Positions 25,652 to 34,110 of a stretch of DNA of 64,000 bases are shown here, one piece after another. How positions within the stretch are numbered: the stretch's first letter is position 1; every line of letters starts with the position of its first letter. The stretch comes from JBBWZH01 sp035544115. GTDB lineage: Bacteria > Actinomycetota > Actinomycetes > Mycobacteriales > CADCTP01. Below the pieces are notes generated by a model that saw only the letters and a list, made by a program, of their open reading frames with translations, had not been told where the DNA came from and searched no databases. The stretch covers positions 7,316,001 through 7,380,000 of the forward strand of contig OY970235.1 in the NCBI GenBank assembly GCA_963714145.1. The letters run 5' to 3'. The position numbers and the translations under genes are program-made.

Positions 25652-27046
25652 ATGGCGGCGTGGCGGTCCCGCCGCAGCGCTGGCCGCGAGCCGGAGCCGG
25701 AGCCGGAGCCGGAGCCGCTGAGCGTCATGCCGGCAGCGGCCCCTGTGGTGCCGCCGGCCGAGGATCCTGCGGCGGTGATCGCCGAGGCCAAGGCCGGTTC
25801 CTGGTCGGCGAAGCTCCGGCTGGCCGCGGCCGCGCTTGCCGACGACGACCGGCACGCGGCCGGGTACCTGGCGACGAACGCGGTGGACGCGGCCGGGAGG
25901 CACGCCGCGGCGCTGACGGCCGCTACCGGGCTGCTGGCCGCGCACGGCATGTGGGAGGAGTTGGCCGCGCTGGCCGGCCCGCGCTGGGTCGCCGGCCAGC
26001 ACGGGCCCGCGGCCGGGCGGCACCTGCTCGCGGCATACCTGCGCCTGCACCGGATCGATCCGGCCGAGGACGTGCTGCACGCGTTGTACCTGCTGGCCGC
26101 CGACCTGCCGGCGGTGCCGGCCGGTGAGCTGCGGACCGCGCTGCGGGCGGAGGAGTTCGTGCTCGACGGGCTGCGGGTGACCCGGCACGCACCGGTCGCG
26201 CCCACCGTGCAGACCCGCGACTTCCGCGACCTGACCCTGCCGACTCCATTGTGGACAGATCCGGCGGTCGAGCTGCCGCTGGCGGATGGGCCGCGGATCG
26301 CGGTGGTACCGCTGGCGTTCAGCTCGCAGCGGTTGGACTACCAGCCGGTCGCCCGCGGGCTGATGGTGTGGGTCGCCGGCGCGCTGCGCCGGCTCACCGG
26401 CGCCGACGTGTCGGTGCACCTGCTGGCGCACGATCGCGGCCCGGTCGCCGACCTGCACGTCCGGCACACCCGCGACCTGATGCTCGACCTGACCGGGCTG
26501 GCCGGGCAGCCGGCCTACCTGGTCGGCGGCGCCGTCCGGCACAGCACCGGGCTGGACGCCGCCCACTTCCGCTCGCTGGACATCGACGTGTGGCGGCCCG
26601 ACGGCCAGCACGTCCGCTTCTACCAGCACCTGGGAAACCGCACCGGTCCAGGTGCCCGGCAGCTGGTCGGCCGGCTGGCCAGCGCCTGCGGCATGCTGCT
26701 CGGCCCCGACACCGACCCGCTCCCGGCGGCCCGGCTGCTGGACGAGCTGATCCCGGCATACGCCGACGCGGTCCCCGTCGTGCTGGCCTGCCTCGGCGCG
26801 CTCCCGCTCGACCTGCTGGACCGGCGCCGGGAACGGATCGACCGGATCGTCGAACTCGCCGCCGCCCACCCCACCGAACCGGAACCCCGCCTGCTGGCCC
26901 TCGGGCTGCTGGCCCGGCTCGCCCGCAGCGGCTGGCCGATTCTGGCCGAGTACCGCCACCACCTCGCCGACCTCGCGGCCAGCACGCCGCCAAGCGCCGA
27001 CCGCGAAGCCCTGGCCGACGTGATCCGCGCCCGCCTGCAACCCTGA
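25652..27046 (+). CDS. Protein of unknown function, 464 residues
   Basis: The ATG at 25652 is preceded by GGGGGGCGG. After a basic start comes an acidic Glu-Pro repeat (five EP units encoded by a GGAGCC repeat) and an Ala/Pro linker. Residues 45-170 look all-helical with a pattern like TPR/SEL1 helices. Residues 185-400 have alternating strands and helices (RIAVVPLAFSSQRL, GLMVWVAGALRRL, LMLDLTGLAG, AYLVGGAVRHSTG), and a helical tail follows. I do not recognise a family. No signal peptide or TM segment is seen, so it is probably cytoplasmic. Codon use is normal, so the frame is real. Confidence 0.7.
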   Translation: MAAWRSRRSAGREPEPEPEPEPLSVMPAAAPVVPPAEDPAAVIAEAKAGSWSAKLRLAAAALADDDRHAAGYLATNAVDAAGRHAAALTAATGLLAAHGMWEELAALAGPRWVAGQHGPAAGRHLLAAYLRLHRIDPAEDVLHALYLLAADLPAVPAGELRTALRAEEFVLDGLRVTRHAPVAPTVQTRDFRDLTLPTPLWTDPAVELPLADGPRIAVVPLAFSSQRLDYQPVARGLMVWVAGALRRLTGADVSVHLLAHDRGPVADLHVRHTRDLMLDLTGLAGQPAYLVGGAVRHSTGLDAAHFRSLDIDVWRPDGQHVRFYQHLGNRTGPGARQLVGRLASACGMLLGPDTDPLPAARLLDELIPAYADAVPVVLACLGALPLDLLDRRRERIDRIVELAAAHPTEPEPRLLALGLLARLARSGWPILAEYRHHLADLAASTPPSADREALADVIRARLQP

Positions 27047-27250
27047 CCGCCATCCCCGACCGCGGCCGGCCGGTCGGGTTCAGCTGCCTCGGCGACAACG
27101 AGTACCGACAGCCGTACCTCAGCGGCAAGGCGCGAGCTGCACGGCGAAGCCCCGCAGCGGCACTACGGAGGGCAACGGCTGTCGCTGCGGAGTGGACACG
27201 TTCCTGACCAGAGGAACGGCCCCTGTCGGAAGGGATCTGAAGCTGTCGTG

Positions 27251-27486
27251 CTACTCGCGGACCGGCAGTAGGACGAGCCCTTCATGATCGCTGAAATCCT
27301 CGAAGTCCTTGTAGTTGAAGGTAAGCAACGGCAGCGCCCGGACCAGGCAACAGGCCGCGACCCAGGTGTCGTTGGCAGGCCGTGGCCGACCGCGAAGTTG
27401 AGCATGTGCCTGCAGGTCGCCCCATCGCTGACCCGGCCGCGGAAGATGTGGGACGCCGCGTCGGTGTCGAGGACCACAAAAGTCAT
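27251..27486 (-). pseudogene. VapC-like PIN toxin remnant: internal deletion and frameshift
   Basis: The start is intact: MTFVVLDTDAASHIFRGR is the first strand and Asp of a PIN ribonuclease. The end is also recognisable, in another frame: RGRPRPANDTWVAACCL, the strand LPLLTFNYKDFEDF and a stop at 27251. The roughly 60 residues that normally lie between them, including the middle acidic residues, are missing, and the two ends are out of frame. The product cannot be an active nuclease. The start overlaps the antitoxin stop by four bases (ATGA), as in working vapBC pairs. Confidence 0.75.
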
Positions 27487-27683
27487 GAGGCGTCGGAGTG
27501 ACGCGAGGCGTACAGGTCAGCGAGGAAATCCTGGAACTCCTGCTCGGACTCCCACGCATCCGGATGCGCGAGCGCTGCCAGTGAAGTCACCGGACGAACC
27601 CCCTGCCGGCGAGCCAACTCCTCAGTCGATACCTCCTCCTCGACGGCGCTTCCCGCAGGCCGTTCCGGCACGGATGAAGTCAT
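27483..27683 (-). CDS. Small antitoxin partnered with the broken PIN toxin
   Basis: The protein is 66 residues. The ATG at 27683 has an excellent GGAGG five bases upstream. It is acidic, with a Glu-rich EEEVSTEELARRQGVRPV and a C-terminal EQEFQDFLADLYASRH, a helix of the kind that lies over the PIN toxin. A clear DNA-binding motif is absent. Its role as antitoxin rests on position and on the ATGA overlap with the toxin remnant. Confidence 0.65.
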   Translation of the reverse strand: MTSSVPERPAGSAVEEEVSTEELARRQGVRPVTSLAALAHPDAWESEQEFQDFLADLYASRHSDAS

Positions 27684-27995
27684 GCCCACCTCCTTTCCTC
27701 GCTCTCCGATCCTCCCACGACATCGACACCCACACCGCGCTGACGCACTCCCGACCGCGACGGGCCCAGCACAGACTCGCCGGACTCGCATGACCGCACG
27801 TGGTGGGCGGTCGTCACTCGTGTGGGGGTCATTGCCCTATATGTCGCCGTCCATCGATAATGGCGGCCAAGGGCGGCCTGCCGGTTCGTGATCCGAGCCG
27901 TGTAGGTGCATGACGGCCGCGTCCGGTCCGGCAGAACCCGGCGGACGAACGGCACGCGGCTGGTCGCCGAGACCCACGACCGCTGGAGCCGCCCG
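27684..27995. other. Intergenic region between antitoxin and protease
   Basis: About 310 bases carry the divergent control signals of both neighbours. The stretch around 27825-27865 is locally A+T-richer and has the promoter noted separately. No gene is supported here. Confidence 0.45.
27832..27861 (+). promoter_or_regulatory. Candidate promoter for the serine protease gene
   Basis: TTGCCC (27832-27837) and GATAAT (27856-27861, five of six matches to consensus) are 18 bases apart. The transcript would start near 27868. Confidence 0.45.
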
Positions 27996-28871
27996 ATGGC
28001 CTCCCTGCTCGCCACCCGCCGCGTACTGCCGGCATTGCTGGCCCTGCCGCTGGCCGGCACGGTGTTGTTCGCCGCGCCGGTGTCGGCCAGTCCCCCGCCC
28101 GGCCACGCCGTTCAGGCGGCTCCCGCCATCGCGGTGGCCGCCGACCTCACCGCGACGATCAGGCTGAGCAACTGCTCGGCGGCGCTGGTGCGTTACCCGA
28201 GTTCGCTGTCGACCGACCGGGCGATGATGCTGACCAACGGGCACTGCTTCGAAGGCGGCTTTCTGGCCGCCGGTCAGGTGATCACGAATCGGACCAGCAC
28301 CCGGCGGGGAACGTTGCTCAGCTCCGCCGGTTCCGCGGTGGCCACCCTCACCGCGGACCGGGTGCTCTACGCGACGATGACCGGGACCGATGTCACGCTC
28401 TACCGGCTCACCAGCACATTCGCCGCCATCCAGTCGGCCACCGGCATCTCGGCGCGGACGATCTCGGCCAGCCACCCGGTAACCGGTGACACCTTCGTAC
28501 CGTCGGGGTTCTTCGCCCGGGTCTTCGACTGCGACATCCAGACGTTCGTGCCGACCCTGCGCGAGGACGCGTGGACCTGGCACGACTCGATCCGCTACAA
28601 CACCGCCTGCGCGACCGTGCACGGCACCTCCGGCTCGCCCATCGTCAATACCGGCACCGGCGAGATTGTCGGCATCAACAACACGGCCAACGACAACGGC
28701 GGGCGCTGCACGCTGAACAACCCGTGCGAGGTCAGCCCCACCGGAGTCATCACGGCCACCCAGGGTCTGCGCTACGGGCAGGAGACGTACTGGTTCACCA
28801 CCTGCCTGACCGCCAGCCGCACGATCAATCTGAACCAGGCCGGGTGTCTGCTGACCAGGCCAGGCGGCTGA
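27996..28871 (+). CDS. Secreted trypsin-like serine protease
   Basis: The protein is 291 residues. The ATG at 27996 lies after GGAG and begins a signal peptide (ALLALPLAGTVLFAAPVSAS). The catalytic His is in LTNGHC and the nucleophile Ser in HGTSGSPIVN. The Asp is probably in TGTDVTLYRL. There are several Cys, fitting disulfides in a secreted chymotrypsin-fold enzyme. The size and motifs match actinomycete secreted proteases of family S1 with no pro-domain of the alpha-lytic type. A strong terminator follows. Confidence 0.85.
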   Translation: MASLLATRRVLPALLALPLAGTVLFAAPVSASPPPGHAVQAAPAIAVAADLTATIRLSNCSAALVRYPSSLSTDRAMMLTNGHCFEGGFLAAGQVITNRTSTRRGTLLSSAGSAVATLTADRVLYATMTGTDVTLYRLTSTFAAIQSATGISARTISASHPVTGDTFVPSGFFARVFDCDIQTFVPTLREDAWTWHDSIRYNTACATVHGTSGSPIVNTGTGEIVGINNTANDNGGRCTLNNPCEVSPTGVITATQGLRYGQETYWFTTCLTASRTINLNQAGCLLTRPGG

Positions 28872-28901
28872 ACGACCCAGATCTCGGCTTCGACGACCGC
28901 C

Positions 28902-28932
28902 AACTGCCGGGCCCGCCACGGGCCCGGCAGTT
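28902..28932 (+). terminator. Strong hairpin terminator
   Basis: AACTGCCGGGCCCG (28902-28915) pairs perfectly with CGGGCCCGGCAGTT (28919-28932) over 14 bp with a CCA loop, followed by TTCTGG. It lies 30 bases after the protease stop. Confidence 0.8.
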
Positions 28933-29060
28933 TCTGGTGCTGCCGGCCGCGGTCCACCGGCGGTGCACCCGGACCTACCCGCCATGGAAGTTGAGTGCTC
29001 GCGGCGACCTGGCTTTTCGGGTTCGTCCGTGGTGTCGTTGGCCCTCCGAGGGAGGGCCGT

Positions 29061-29276
29061 ATGTTCACCATCGCCGGCGCCGCCGCTGGCATCGTCGGTT
29101 CGTTCGGCTGGGACTACGACGATGCCCTGACCTTCGCGACGGACTTCGCCCGCCGCCGCGGCGTCCAGACCGGTACGGAGGAAGGCGGGCAGGCGCCGCG
29201 GGTCGAGATCGACGAGGAGACCTGGCGTGCGATCTGGGAAGACGCGGCCGTCGCCAGCGAGACGACCCAGTTCTGA
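29061..29276 (+). CDS. Small hypothetical protein, 71 residues
   Basis: The ATG at 29061 has GAGGGAGGG about six bases upstream. The N-terminus is short and hydrophobic (FTIAGAAAGIVGSFGW), then the protein becomes acidic with ALTFATDFARRRG and EIDEETWRAIWED. I do not recognise it. It ends about 45 bases before the acyl-CoA ligase start and could be co-transcribed with it. Confidence 0.6.
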   Translation: MFTIAGAAAGIVGSFGWDYDDALTFATDFARRRGVQTGTEEGGQAPRVEIDEETWRAIWEDAAVASETTQF

Positions 29277-29322
29277 CCAGGCGTGGCCGCGCGGGGTGGG
29301 TGCGAGTGGTGTGGAGGAAGCG

Positions 29323-30948
29323 GTGACCGGTGTCGAGCTCGGGACGTCGTACTGGCCGGCTGACACGGCTGAGCCGGTGCTGGAAACGACCTGCGGCGGG
29401 GTGTTGCGGGCGGCCGCCGAAGGTGCCCCGGATGCGGTCGCGCTGGTCGCTGGGGTACCCGACCCGGCCGGACGGCGCCGGATCAGCTACGCAGAGCTGT
29501 GCACCGGGGCTGAGCGTGCCGCCCGGGCGTTGCTCGGCCGCTTCAGGCCGGGTGAGCGGGTGGCGGTCTGGGCGCCGAACAGTCCGGAGTGGGTGGTGCT
29601 GCAGTTCGGCGCGGCGCTGGCCGGGTTGACGCTGGTTACCGTCAACCCGCTGTACCGGGCTGACGAGCTGCGGCATGTGCTGGGTCAGTCCGAGGCGGCC
29701 GGTGTCTTCCTGGTTCCCGAGGTACGCGGGGTGTCCACAGTGGACATTCTGGAGCAGGTCCGCCCGCGGCTACCCGCGCTGCGGGACAGCGTGTTGTTCA
29801 CCGATTGGGCCGGGTTCTGCGCGTCGGGCTCGCCGACCGAGCCGCTGCCCGAGGTCGACCCCGGCGACCCGGCGCAGATCCAGTACACCTCGGGGACCAC
29901 CGGCGTCCCCAAGGGTGCGGTGATCCATCACCGTGGTTTCACCAACAACGCCCGGTACGTCGCGGCGCAACTGCAGCTGGCCGCCGGCGACGTGATGGTC
30001 AACCCGATGCCGCTGTTCCATACCGCCGGTTCCGGCTCCTGCACCCTCGGCCCGATACAGGCGCAGGCGACCCAGGTGCTGATGCCGTTCTTCGACCCGG
30101 CCCTGCTGCTGGCCCTGACCGGGAGCGAACGCGGCGCGATCTTCGGCGGGGTACCGACGATGCTGTTCGCCGCGCTGGACCATCCGGACTTCGCCGGCTG
30201 GGACCTGTCCTCGCTTCGGCTGGCGTTCTCCGGTGGTGCGCTGGTACCGCCGCAGCTGGTCCGCCGGGTACGGCAGGAACTCGGCATCCCGTTCGTGATC
30301 GTCTACGCGCAGACCGAGGCCGCACCGGTCATCACCGGTACCCGTACCGCCGACAGCCCCACCGACCAGGCCGAGACCGTCGGCCGGCCATTCCCGCAGA
30401 CCGAAGTCAAAATCGTCGACCCGGCCACCGGGCAGACCACGCCGCTCGGCGAGATCGGCGAGGTCTACACCCGCGGGTACCACGTGATGACCGGATACTT
30501 CGACAACCCCGACGCCACCGCCGAAGCCATCGACCCCGACGGCTGGCTGCACACCGGCGACCTCGCCTCGATGGACACCCGGGGTTACTGCCGGATCGAA
30601 GGCAGGCTCAAAGAGATGATCATCAGAGGTGGCGAGAACATCTACCCCCGGGAGATCGAGATGGTGCTGCTCAGCCACCCGGCAGTGGCCGACGTCGCCG
30701 TCGTCGGCATCCCCGACCCACGCTGGGGTGAGCAGGTAGCCGCCTTCATCCGGCCGACCCCCGGCGCAGCACCAGCCGAGGCCGACCTGAACGCGTTCTG
30801 CCGCGACCGGCTCGCCGGCTTCAAGGTGCCACGACTCTGGCAACTACTGGACACGTTCCCGATGACCGCCTCCGGCAAGGTCCAGAAATTCGCGCTGCGT
30901 GAACGCTTCGAAGCCGGGACCCCGCAGCCACCAACCACGGCCGGCTGA
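29323..30948 (+). CDS. AMP-dependent acyl-CoA synthetase/ligase
   Basis: The protein is 541 residues, usual for the ANL superfamily. The GTG at 29323 has GGAGG five bases upstream. The P-loop-like A3 motif is YTSGTTGVPKGA; the A5/A7 region is YAQTEAAPV and GWLHTGDLA; the hinge A8 is GRLKEMIIRGGENIYP; the catalytic Lys is in TASGKVQK. It activates a carboxylic acid (probably a medium or long fatty acid) to its AMP ester and then to the CoA thioester. The true substrate cannot be read from sequence. An exact iterated palindrome lies at 29733. Confidence 0.9.
   Translation: MTGVELGTSYWPADTAEPVLETTCGGVLRAAAEGAPDAVALVAGVPDPAGRRRISYAELCTGAERAARALLGRFRPGERVAVWAPNSPEWVVLQFGAALAGLTLVTVNPLYRADELRHVLGQSEAAGVFLVPEVRGVSTVDILEQVRPRLPALRDSVLFTDWAGFCASGSPTEPLPEVDPGDPAQIQYTSGTTGVPKGAVIHHRGFTNNARYVAAQLQLAAGDVMVNPMPLFHTAGSGSCTLGPIQAQATQVLMPFFDPALLLALTGSERGAIFGGVPTMLFAALDHPDFAGWDLSSLRLAFSGGALVPPQLVRRVRQELGIPFVIVYAQTEAAPVITGTRTADSPTDQAETVGRPFPQTEVKIVDPATGQTTPLGEIGEVYTRGYHVMTGYFDNPDATAEAIDPDGWLHTGDLASMDTRGYCRIEGRLKEMIIRGGENIYPREIEMVLLSHPAVADVAVVGIPDPRWGEQVAAFIRPTPGAAPAEADLNAFCRDRLAGFKVPRLWQLLDTFPMTASGKVQKFALRERFEAGTPQPPTTAG
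29733..29745. repeat. Iterated palindrome GTCCACAGTGGAC, exact copy
   Basis: Lies in the acyl-CoA ligase gene as TCC-ACA-GTG-GAC (STVD), the same phase as the other coding copies. Confidence 0.6.
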
Positions 30949-30982
30949 ACCGCACGATCTCCCCGGTCCATATCCCGCTTGG

Positions 30983-31663
30983 TCAGGACGCGAGCTTGCC
31001 GAGCAGGGCGACCGTGTCGTCCTCGTGGGAGAGGAAGGGGGCGTGGTCGCTGGCCCAGGTGATGGCGTGGGTGGCCCGTTGGCTGAGCAGGCGCTGCAGT
31101 TGCGGGTGGATGGCGCGGTCCTCGGCGCAGACGACGTAGGTGCTGGGTCTGGACCGCCAGGCCAGGCTGGTCGGGCGGTCGAAGCCGGGGGCCATGTTCT
31201 GCGGTACCAGGGTCGCGACGTGGGCGGCCCGCTGTTGCTCGTCGATCTGTGCGTAGAAAAGGTCGCCGGCCTTGGCCGGGTCGATGGTGGTGGCGCTCGG
31301 GTCGCCGACGGTACTGGCGAGCAGGTCGGTCGGATGGGCCGCGACCAGGTCCAGTGTGGTCTCGCTGGTGTCCGGCATGATCGCGGCCAGGTAGACGAGG
31401 TGGGCGATGCGGTCGGGGGCCAACCCGGTGATCACCGCGCCACCGTAGGAGTGGCCGCAGGCGATGACCGGTCCGGGGAGTTGGGCCATCGCTTCGGTGG
31501 CGGCGGCGGTGTCGCCGGCCAGGGAGCCGCGGTGCAGCTCGGCGAGGGCAACCGGGATGTCCAGGGCGCGCAGCCGCTGCGCTACGCCGTCCCAGCAGTG
31601 TTTCGTGTGCCATGCGCCGTGTACGAGTAATACCCCGGTGGGCGGGCCGTCCAGAGCCGTCAC
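30983..31663 (-). CDS. Alpha/beta hydrolase (salicylate esterase/EstA-like)
   Basis: The protein is 226 residues. The GTG at 31663 is chosen for AGGCGG upstream; an in-frame ATG at 31705 is possible. The fold is shown by VLLVHGAWHTKHCW (oxyanion His-Gly), the nucleophile elbow GHSYGG (Ser) and the late SDHAPFLSHEDD with the catalytic His. The substrate loop CAEDRAIHPQLQ resembles plant-type methylesterase/hydroxynitrile-lyase relatives common in actinomycetes. Cytoplasmic, substrate unknown. Confidence 0.82.
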   Translation of the reverse strand: MTALDGPPTGVLLVHGAWHTKHCWDGVAQRLRALDIPVALAELHRGSLAGDTAAATEAMAQLPGPVIACGHSYGGAVITGLAPDRIAHLVYLAAIMPDTSETTLDLVAAHPTDLLASTVGDPSATTIDPAKAGDLFYAQIDEQQRAAHVATLVPQNMAPGFDRPTSLAWRSRPSTYVVCAEDRAIHPQLQRLLSQRATHAITWASDHAPFLSHEDDTVALLGKLAS

Positions 31664-31861
31664 GTTTCCGCCTCTCGTTCGTGGTGCGTGATCCGCGCTA
31701 CCCATGAGAGCGGTCCGAAGCCGGAAAGGATGCGCGAATCCTATTCCCCGCTGAGCCCTCCAATGGGCGTGTCGGTGGCAGGTCGGGCGGCATACCTGGA
31801 CTGACACGACGTCACCCGGTCCGGCCCCGTCCAGCGTGGTCTCTTGGCGCCGGCCCCTGAC

Positions 31862-32500
31862 CCCCAGAGTTGGCGTTCAGCCAGGGTGTGCTCCCCCAGG
31901 TGCAGCCGGACCGCAGCCCGTTCGGCTCGCCGCAGCCGGCTCGCGGCACTGCTCGGCCGCTCGGTACCGCCCTGACCACCACCGCCTGCCCTTCATACGC
32001 GGGGGTTGCAGCGAGGGCTCCGCTGCCTCGGCGTGCCGGTTCGCGCCAGCGCGGTGATGGCCGTGGCGGACTCCTCCGGCGGGAGCGCGTGACTGCGCAG
32101 GTGTTCGAACTCCGCGACGTATCGACCCAGCATCTCGAGCCCGTCGCGCAGTAGCCGCACGGCCTCCGCCTGCTCGCCGGCCTCACCGGCCCGCCGCGCC
32201 TGCTCGACCCGCCGGCCGAACCGATGCCAGTCGATCGTTTCGTCGTCCACCTCGAGCAGCCAGCCGGGTGCGCGGGACCGTAAGTTGACCTCAGCTTCAG
32301 CACCCGCCTGCCGGATGGCGACCCGCAGGTGGGAAATGTAGGTCCCCACCAGTTTGTCGATCGTCCCCGGCACCTCGTCCGGCTGGGTTCCCCAGGCAAG
32401 CCGGACGATCTCCGACCGGCGGACGACCTTGTTCGGCTCGAACAGCAGGACGGCCAGGACCGCCCGTTGCTTGCTCCCGAGGGGAAGAAGGTGTCCTGCG
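31862..32500 (-). pseudogene. Decayed SARP-type regulator (winged helix + BTAD)
   Basis: Similarity begins at LPLGSKQRAVLAVLLF near 32496 and continues through VRRSEIVRLAWG and YISHLRVAIRQ (winged helix) to WHRFGRRVEQARRAG (BTAD helices), stopping at TGA 31993. After the stop the same frame resumes with SRLRRAERAAVRLHLGEHTLAERQLW, still recognisable as BTAD. The N-terminal strands of the winged helix are missing. So the gene has a truncated start and at least one in-frame stop. It is a fossil of a second SARP regulator. Confidence 0.6.
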
Positions 32501-32700
32501 TGAGCGCGGCAGGCATGGCCTGCCGCTTGAGCGGTCGCGACCGCCGCCTGGCGCGACGGCGTGGCCCGCGCCCGCGGCGCCGGCACCAGCCGGTCGTGAT
32601 CGCCACGGTCACCGCACTGTCGTACTGCGCCGGCGAGGCCAGCTGCTGGGCCGCTGGCCACCTCGCCGGCTGAGCCGGCCGCTCGCTCCGGCAGCTCGGC

Positions 32701-32713
32701 GTCCACTGTGGAC
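32701..32713. repeat. Iterated palindrome GTCCACTGTGGAC, exact copy
   Basis: The only exact copy outside an intact gene, in the upstream flank of the decayed SARP gene. Confidence 0.6.
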
Positions 32714-32778
32714 GTTGGTGGTTCACCCGTGTCTCGACTGGCCAACCACGCAGCGCGGGGGTCGCACTGCGGCATTCC

Positions 32779-33846
32779 CTACGGGTGGATGCCGAACGGT
32801 CCAAGGATGTCGGCGTCGATCCGGGCCGAGTTGATCAGTGTGGCGGCATTGGCCTTGGTGAACACGTCGGCGGCGGCCAGCTTGCCGGTGTATTGGGCGA
32901 TGACCGGGGCGGCGGCCGCCTCGGCGGCCGCGTCAAGGTACGACGTGAAGATCGCCCAGGCGTTGCCGGTGGGCCCGTACTCGGCGAAGAAGGGCGTCGG
33001 ATCCAGCGAGTTGATGGTCGCGCGGACGCTGGCGGCGAGGTCGTCGAGGTAGGCCCGTTGCACGACGACGTCCTCGCGTGTGCCGAGCCGGCCAACGTGC
33101 CCGCCGACGAGCGTGCGCCACGGGGCGACCAGGATGGTCTCGTGCGCCGCGGTCCAGGCGGGGATGTCCTGGGACTCGGCCAGGTTCTTGAACGGAACCC
33201 AGCCGGGGAAGACCACATCGACCACCATCAGCGTCGCTGCGGACGGTACGTAGATGTAGATGTTGTCCGGGCTGTGGTTGGGCCCGTGGTAGGACAACTC
33301 CAGGCGCTTCCCGCCGACGCGCAGCACGTAGTTGTCCTCGAAGGTGATGTCGGGCAGCGGACGCTGGGGGTCGCGCGCGGCGCTGAGAAGCCGTTTCGTC
33401 TCGGCGTGCGCCACCCGGGTGACCCGGTCGAAGAGTCCGGCCGCCCCGATGTGGTCGGCGTGGGAGTGCGAGTAGACCAGGTGGGTCACGCGGGACGGGA
33501 GGCGGCGTGGCTTGGTCACCTCCTCGATGGCCCGCACCAGGTTGCGCCCAATGGTGGGCGGGGCGTCCACCAACACGACGCCCTCGGCGGTGGTCAAGAA
33601 CATGGCCTGGTAGAAGCCGTCGGTGACCCAGTAGAGGCTGTTACCGATGTGACCGGTGAAGTAGCCGGCCGCATTGATCGCCGGCCCGAACGCGTCGGGC
33701 GGAACGGGCGCGTACCGGGGCAGGGCCGGGGCCGCCGCCGATGACCAGCGCGGATCGTTGGGCATGAGGCCGGCTGCTGTCGGGAGCGCGGCGGCCATGG
33801 CCGTGCGACGCAACAGCGTGCGGCGGTCGATCGACGGTGCAGACAT
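32779..33846 (-). CDS. Exported MBL-fold hydrolase with Tat-type signal
   Basis: The protein is 355 residues. GAGGAG precedes the ATG at 33846. The N-terminus DRRTLLRRTAMAAALPTAAG has the twin Arg and hydrophobic core of a Tat or twin-Arg-like signal. The metal motif is SHSHADHIG, with a later NHSPDN and GGHVG giving further zinc ligands. The C-terminal helical region is longer than in lactonases. It is an extracytoplasmic metallo-hydrolase of unknown substrate. Confidence 0.8.
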   Translation of the reverse strand: MSAPSIDRRTLLRRTAMAAALPTAAGLMPNDPRWSSAAAPALPRYAPVPPDAFGPAINAAGYFTGHIGNSLYWVTDGFYQAMFLTTAEGVVLVDAPPTIGRNLVRAIEEVTKPRRLPSRVTHLVYSHSHADHIGAAGLFDRVTRVAHAETKRLLSAARDPQRPLPDITFEDNYVLRVGGKRLELSYHGPNHSPDNIYIYVPSAATLMVVDVVFPGWVPFKNLAESQDIPAWTAAHETILVAPWRTLVGGHVGRLGTREDVVVQRAYLDDLAASVRATINSLDPTPFFAEYGPTGNAWAIFTSYLDAAAEAAAAPVIAQYTGKLAAADVFTKANAATLINSARIDADILGPFGIHP

Positions 33847-34110
33847 GCGTGCTCCTCAACGGTGTTCTTGGGATGGGTAGGGTTCAGCCGCAACCGCGCA
33901 ACGACGGTGACGCTGAGGCCGACGTCGCGGCCGGCGACGTCCCTGGTAGCCAGGCGCCGCTGCAGGCCGAGGCGGATAGACGCGGCAGCGGTCGAATCGA
34001 TGCTCACGGCGAGCAGTGGATCTTCATCGCGCGCCCCGACGGCTGTAGGCGCAGGCTGGGTATGCCTGGCCCTCGGGGGAAGGCATCGCCCCCACGCGCG
34101 TGAGGTGCTA

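Noticed and set aside
31862..32010. Transposase or insertion-sequence remnant downstream of the decayed SARP gene
   Set aside because: The same strand and frame continue BTAD-like helices after the stop, so it is better read as part of the SARP fossil.
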